Part shown: positions 24,236 to 27,786 of the stretch, in pieces
Numbering within the stretch: the first letter of the stretch is position 1
How the letters are laid out: the number at the start of each line of letters is the position of its first letter
Origin: Bacteroidota bacterium
GTDB lineage: Bacteria > Bacteroidota > Bacteroidia > Chitinophagales > Chitinophagaceae
Assembly: GCA_023436425.1 (NCBI GenBank)
Contig: JAEZJD010000110.1
Location: 1-27,786, forward strand
Reading direction: 5' to 3'
DNA length: 27,786 nt
Translations under genes and position numbers: made by a program
Notes under the pieces: model-generated
The model's input: only the letters and a program-made list of their open reading frames with translations
Database searches by the model: none
What the model was told of the DNA's origin: nothing

Positions 24236-25627
24236 ATGATGCGAAGGATTCGCTACTACATTATTGTTTCATTCCCGGCGCTGCTCTTACTGCAGTGCAG
24301 CTTCCGCAGTAAAGTCTCCCCTGAAGTGAATCCTTCATCGGCTAGACCAAACATCATTTGGATCATTACAGAAGATATATCACCCGAAATGGGCTGTTAC
24401 GGATACGGTCAGGTGCAAACGCCAAATCTTGATGCTTTTGCCAACGAAGGGATACGATATACGAACATGTATGTGACAGGGTCAGTGTGCTCGATCAGCC
24501 GTTCTGCGCTCATGACAGGAATGTCTCAGACTACGATCGGCGCACACAATCATCGCAGTCATCAACGTGATGGATATATTTTGCCATCACCAGTAAAACC
24601 GCTGACAGATTATTTGCAGCAAGCCGGATATTACAGAGTGCTTGCAGAGATGACGCCCAATGGAATTAAACCCACAGAACATCTTGATTACAATTTTAAC
24701 TGGACGAACAAATATTTTGACGGACACCACTGGAAAGAGCGGAAACAAGGTCAGCCCTTTTTCGCCGAGATTCATATCAGCGTCACCCATCGAGGACCTG
24801 TGTGGAAAACTGCAGTTCAACAACATCAGCCTCAGATTGATCCAGATAAATTAAAGCTTCCTGTTTACTATCCGGACCACCCCGTCGCAAGAGAAGATTG
24901 GGCCACTTATCTTGAATCGATTCAGCTCATGGATTCGTATGTCGGCAATTTTTTGAAACGCTTAGAATCAGAAAATTTAGCTGAGAATACCGTGATCATG
25001 TTTTTTAGTGATCATGGACGGTGTCATGTACGCGACAAACAGTTTTTGTATGATGGCGGAATTCGTATTCCATTCATCATGCGTTTGCCTGAGAAGCTAA
25101 AAACGGGCACAGTGAATGACGACTTGCACAGCAGCATAGATATTTCTGCAACGACTTTGAAACTGGCGGGTGTCAATATTCCAAAGTACATGGAAGGACG
25201 TCCATTCATCGGCACTGGAGTAAAAAAACGCAATTACATTATTGCTGCGAAGGACCGGATGGATGAAACGGTTGACAAGATGAGAGCAGTGCGAACAAAC
25301 GATTACAAATACATCAAAAACTATTATCCGGAGCGGCCGTACATGCAGCCAAACAAATACAAGGAAACAGAGTATCCAGTATGGAATCTGATGAAAGAAT
25401 TGTGTAAACAAGGGAAACTTACGCCTGAGCAGTCATTGTTTTGCGCCCCAACCAAACCGATCGAAGAATTGTACGACATAAGATCAGACCCAGACGAACT
25501 GCACAATCTTGCATCATCACCGGAACATCAAAAAACGCTCAGGAAAATGAGAAAGATTTTAAAGACGTGGATAAAGGAAACAGATGACAAGGGACAATAT
25601 CCTGAATCAGAAGCGGCAAAGCAATAA
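24236..25627 (+). CDS. Sulfatase (type I, S1 family) with variant active-site signature
   Basis: This is an alkaline-phosphatase-fold sulfatase of 463 residues from the ATG at 24236; a longer frame from 24131 would add 35 residues ahead of the export signal. The N-terminus has a hydrophobic segment ending LLLLQC, a signal peptide and possibly a lipoprotein signal, although Gln before Cys is unusual. Then come PNIIWIITEDISPEMGCYG (metal site), the signature SVCSISRSALMTG, HRGPVW, FFSDHGRCHVRDKQFLYDGG (second metal site), and a C-terminal LYDIRSDPDELHNLA. The signature Cys (residue 85 here), normally oxidised to formylglycine in CxPxR, is followed by Ser-Ile-Ser-Arg, with Ile where Pro is usual. 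It resembles the sulfoglucosamine-sulfohydrolase branch (S1_8-like), a tentative call. It diverges from GH42-A and converges on GH42-B (26-bp gap). Confidence 0.88.
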   Translation: MMRRIRYYIIVSFPALLLLQCSFRSKVSPEVNPSSARPNIIWIITEDISPEMGCYGYGQVQTPNLDAFANEGIRYTNMYVTGSVCSISRSALMTGMSQTTIGAHNHRSHQRDGYILPSPVKPLTDYLQQAGYYRVLAEMTPNGIKPTEHLDYNFNWTNKYFDGHHWKERKQGQPFFAEIHISVTHRGPVWKTAVQQHQPQIDPDKLKLPVYYPDHPVAREDWATYLESIQLMDSYVGNFLKRLESENLAENTVIMFFSDHGRCHVRDKQFLYDGGIRIPFIMRLPEKLKTGTVNDDLHSSIDISATTLKLAGVNIPKYMEGRPFIGTGVKKRNYIIAAKDRMDETVDKMRAVRTNDYKYIKNYYPERPYMQPNKYKETEYPVWNLMKELCKQGKLTPEQSLFCAPTKPIEELYDIRSDPDELHNLASSPEHQKTLRKMRKILKTWIKETDDKGQYPESEAAKQ

Positions 25628-25653
25628 AATAAAAAAGCACTGTGAAAAACCAG

Positions 25654-27657
25654 TTACTTCCATTTAATTACTACCGTTTCTTCGGGAGAGATTGTTACTG
25701 ACTGATTAAACACCATTCCTTTCTTGTCCGCAAATACCAACGTAGGTTTTAGATTATTTTTTACTAACAGTTCAACTGTTCTTTTCTCTTTCGATTTGTT
25801 TATGATAACCGTCAAAAATTCATTTCCCGATTGCAACACTTTCATCAAAAAATTCGGCTGATGATATTTGAATCTGAAAGCACTATTTGCAATACTAGGC
25901 CGTGCTTCGCTGTTTAGCAGAGCAGAAAGTTTGCTGTAATCTTTGCTGATTCTTCCTCCGAGTCCCACCAACGACGGTATCCAAAAAACTTCACCATTGC
26001 CGAACTTGTTTTTTGCTACAGTCACTTCATTATCAAGTGTGGCAACGGGTTTTGCTGATGTTGGTACAATGCTTCCTTTCCACAAATGGGCAGGCAATGC
26101 AATGTTTGGCTGCTTCAATTGTATGGCAAAGAGATCATCGATCATTTTAAATTCGCTGATGTTCCCTCCAAATAATTTTTCTAACGGAAATTCTGTTTGC
26201 ATTATACACACAGCATTTTCATCATAGTAAGCCGTCAGTCCGTCAACGATTAATATCCCACCCTTGCTAACAAAATCCCGAAGCTTTTGCCAGTAGCGTG
26301 AAGGAACAGCAATTTGATGTGCAAGAATGATGGTTGATCCGGTGTAATCGAGTTTTGAAAAATCAAATTCATCTATCTCTTTCAGGTTTGCCTGAACTCC
26401 CATTTCGCTGAACGCTTCAAAGTAACCAAGTGCTGATTTCAAAACCCCTCCCATATTCCTTGCTTCATAATTGGCATCGGTCGGCTGCAACTTTTTCTCA
26501 ACCCACATTGCTTCGTGGATGTATAAAATGTTGATCCCTGATTCTGCCACTCTTGCGTTCGCGAAAAAATCTGCGTTTCTGTTTACCACCTCAATTACAG
26601 AAGTTGCTGCTTTCATTCTGTCAGACGGGTTGTCTTGAAAGTTCAACAGTGCCCATTCGCCGGCTTCGATACCTGAGCTGCGAGGGTTAAGACACCAGAA
26701 CATCGCACCCTTGCCTTCTGTTGCAAGAATTGTCCAGAGCCATTGTGCTATTTCTTCTTTGGTCGGCTGAAGCGGCGTCTTGCCGCTGTAGGTATTGATG
26801 CCACCTTGCACTTCAGTCATCAACCAGGGAATATTGCCTGCGCCGGAGCGAAGTATTTCACTGTTGGCAGACATTGCCAATGTGTACTGATTTCGTGTGA
26901 AGTAGCCATAATGCCAACTCGGATGAGCAGAACCGCCAAGACTTGTAAGAAACTTTCGCCACTCCGGAAATTTGTACAAGGGAAGATGGACGAAAATTCC
27001 TTTTCCATTTATGTGAATAGGACTGCCCGGATCGTACTTATGAATTTCATCAGCAAGCCATTGTAAAAACCAAGTATTGTAATCCAAAAGAAACCGCTCT
27101 TCGTCAAAATCGAAATGCTCGTAGCCTTTGCTGTTGTATTGAGGGACAGGTTGCAACGTTTTCCACTCCGAAAATTTTTTTTGGGAAAAGGTTTCCGGCG
27201 GCAATTTGTCTATTCCGGGTTCATTAATGGGCACCCATCCATAGCTGGATTTGAATTCTTTGAAGTGAGAAACCATGTTACGAATGCATTCTGCGATGGA
27301 TTTTAAATGTTGTTCATCTCTCGGATATTTTAATCCGCCAACATCAGTAAACGGCGTCGCAGGAAAAGGGTTTCCGTAGATTTTTATCCCATACTTTTCA
27401 CCTGCTTTGTATGCCTCATCGTACAAGGCAAAGGTCCAGCTTCCATCGGGCAGGTGCATGTAGCTTTCGAAAAGACGAATTCGCGCAATCGTCATTCCTG
27501 CCTGTTTCATTCTTTTGAACCAGGTATCGATCTGCTCTGTTGTTTGCCCTGGCTCAATGAAAACTTCAGCTCCAATGAGCGGAACTTCGTTCTTCGACGT
27601 TTGTGCGCGACCGGATAATGATAAGACGCAGAGTAGAGTGAGAACAATCGCTTTCAT
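25654..27657 (-). CDS. GH42-like beta-galactosidase B, exported (paralogue of A)
   Basis: This 667-residue protein has the same layout as gene A: signal peptide (about 1-19, ending GRAQ), TIM barrel with N145-E146 in WVPINEPG and E282 in PWLMTEVQGG, GATase-like domain, and a C-terminal beta domain ending PEETVVIKWK (A ends PEETIVIHWK). By eye, most aligned positions are identical, with no large indel; identity was not computed. Differences near the sugar site include QIFQLAAEYN in A against GIFVHLPLYK in B, and GGNNTYSG against GGINTYSG, which could change specificity. It starts 24 bp after the Ig/PKD-like gene tail on the same strand, so it is probably a downstream operon member. Its stop faces the sulfatase stop. 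Confidence 0.88.
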   Translation of the reverse strand: MKAIVLTLLCVLSLSGRAQTSKNEVPLIGAEVFIEPGQTTEQIDTWFKRMKQAGMTIARIRLFESYMHLPDGSWTFALYDEAYKAGEKYGIKIYGNPFPATPFTDVGGLKYPRDEQHLKSIAECIRNMVSHFKEFKSSYGWVPINEPGIDKLPPETFSQKKFSEWKTLQPVPQYNSKGYEHFDFDEERFLLDYNTWFLQWLADEIHKYDPGSPIHINGKGIFVHLPLYKFPEWRKFLTSLGGSAHPSWHYGYFTRNQYTLAMSANSEILRSGAGNIPWLMTEVQGGINTYSGKTPLQPTKEEIAQWLWTILATEGKGAMFWCLNPRSSGIEAGEWALLNFQDNPSDRMKAATSVIEVVNRNADFFANARVAESGINILYIHEAMWVEKKLQPTDANYEARNMGGVLKSALGYFEAFSEMGVQANLKEIDEFDFSKLDYTGSTIILAHQIAVPSRYWQKLRDFVSKGGILIVDGLTAYYDENAVCIMQTEFPLEKLFGGNISEFKMIDDLFAIQLKQPNIALPAHLWKGSIVPTSAKPVATLDNEVTVAKNKFGNGEVFWIPSLVGLGGRISKDYSKLSALLNSEARPSIANSAFRFKYHQPNFLMKVLQSGNEFLTVIINKSKEKRTVELLVKNNLKPTLVFADKKGMVFNQSVTISPEETVVIKWK

Positions 27658-27681
27658 GGTCTTCTGAGCCTAACGCTACTA

Positions 27682-27786
27682 TCAACGGGGGCCCTGTATA
27701 ATATTTACTTCGAAAGTATCGTGTACGCAGCCAAATTCATCTTGAACGCTGTACGTAGTTTTCTTTTTAGTTGGCAACACCTGAAC
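27682..27786 (-). CDS. C-terminal end of a secreted protein with an Ig/PKD-like repeat (cut by window edge)
   Basis: The frame is open from the right edge to the TGA at 27682-27684, 34 codons. The residues KKKTTYSVQDEFGCVHDTF match the usual last strands of Ig or PKD-like repeats in Bacteroidota surface proteins (TTYTV.D..GC...D.F.V). The full protein probably starts beyond the window and could be a glycoside hydrolase, a phosphatase or an adhesin. It lies 24 bp upstream of the GH42-B gene on the same strand, so the two are likely co-transcribed. The T9SS-type sorting tail is not evident in what can be seen. Confidence 0.65.
   Translation of the reverse strand, partial: VQVLPTKKKTTYSVQDEFGCVHDTFEVNIIQGPR

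Overview
The window comes from a Bacteroidota genome, most likely family Chitinophagaceae. The signs are a TonB receptor with a carboxypeptidase-regulatory-like N-domain, a DUF5606 protein, weak Shine-Dalgarno sequences, promoters of the TTTG / TAnnTTTG type, a tRNA without an encoded CCA, and a small exported protein of a kind I associate with Chitinophagaceae. This placement is inference from gene content; no 16S rRNA gene is present.

Positions 1-18600 are a housekeeping and cell-envelope region made of short, strand-alternating units. In order they hold: the 5' end of a TonB-dependent receptor (-); a DUF5606 protein and an M3 oligoendopeptidase (+); a SCO1/SenC protein (-); an NTF2-like exported protein (+); a small membrane protein and a GH25 lysozyme (-); a radical SAM/SPASM protein (+); a MarR regulator followed by a GHL10 glycosidase (+); a KdnA-like PLP aminotransferase (+); a small exported protein (-); RpoN and a PAP2-like membrane protein (+); an operon of arabinose-5-phosphate isomerase, mannose-1-phosphate guanylyltransferase and a PolB-type 3'-5' exonuclease (-); RecQ (+); tRNA-Phe with its own promoter and a strong terminator (+); and a PNPOx-like flavoprotein (-). 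The KdnA-like enzyme and the A5P isomerase both belong to (8-amino-)Kdo chemistry. ManC supplies GDP-mannose, so this part carries several surface-glycan precursor genes.

Positions 18900-27786 are a glycan-degradation locus. A GH42-like beta-galactosidase (A) and a GH2 beta-galactosidase form one operon on the minus strand. A second GH42-like enzyme (B), clearly a paralogue of A, follows the tail of an Ig/PKD-like protein on the same strand. A sulfatase on the plus strand sits between the two paralogues. Together they suggest attack on a sulfated, galactose-containing glycan; no SusC/SusD pair is in the window. The region between the sulfatase and GH42-A holds the best regulatory signal seen here: a consensus-spaced Bacteroidota promoter with a perfect 14-bp CG-centred palindrome in its spacer, followed at the predicted mRNA 5' end by a perfect 10-bp inverted repeat.

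I found no mobile element, CRISPR array or phage gene. The oddest coding details are an Ile in place of the Pro of the sulfatase CxPxR signature, a truncated hydrophobic C-terminus on the GHL10 protein, and a C-A mismatch in the tRNA-Phe acceptor stem.
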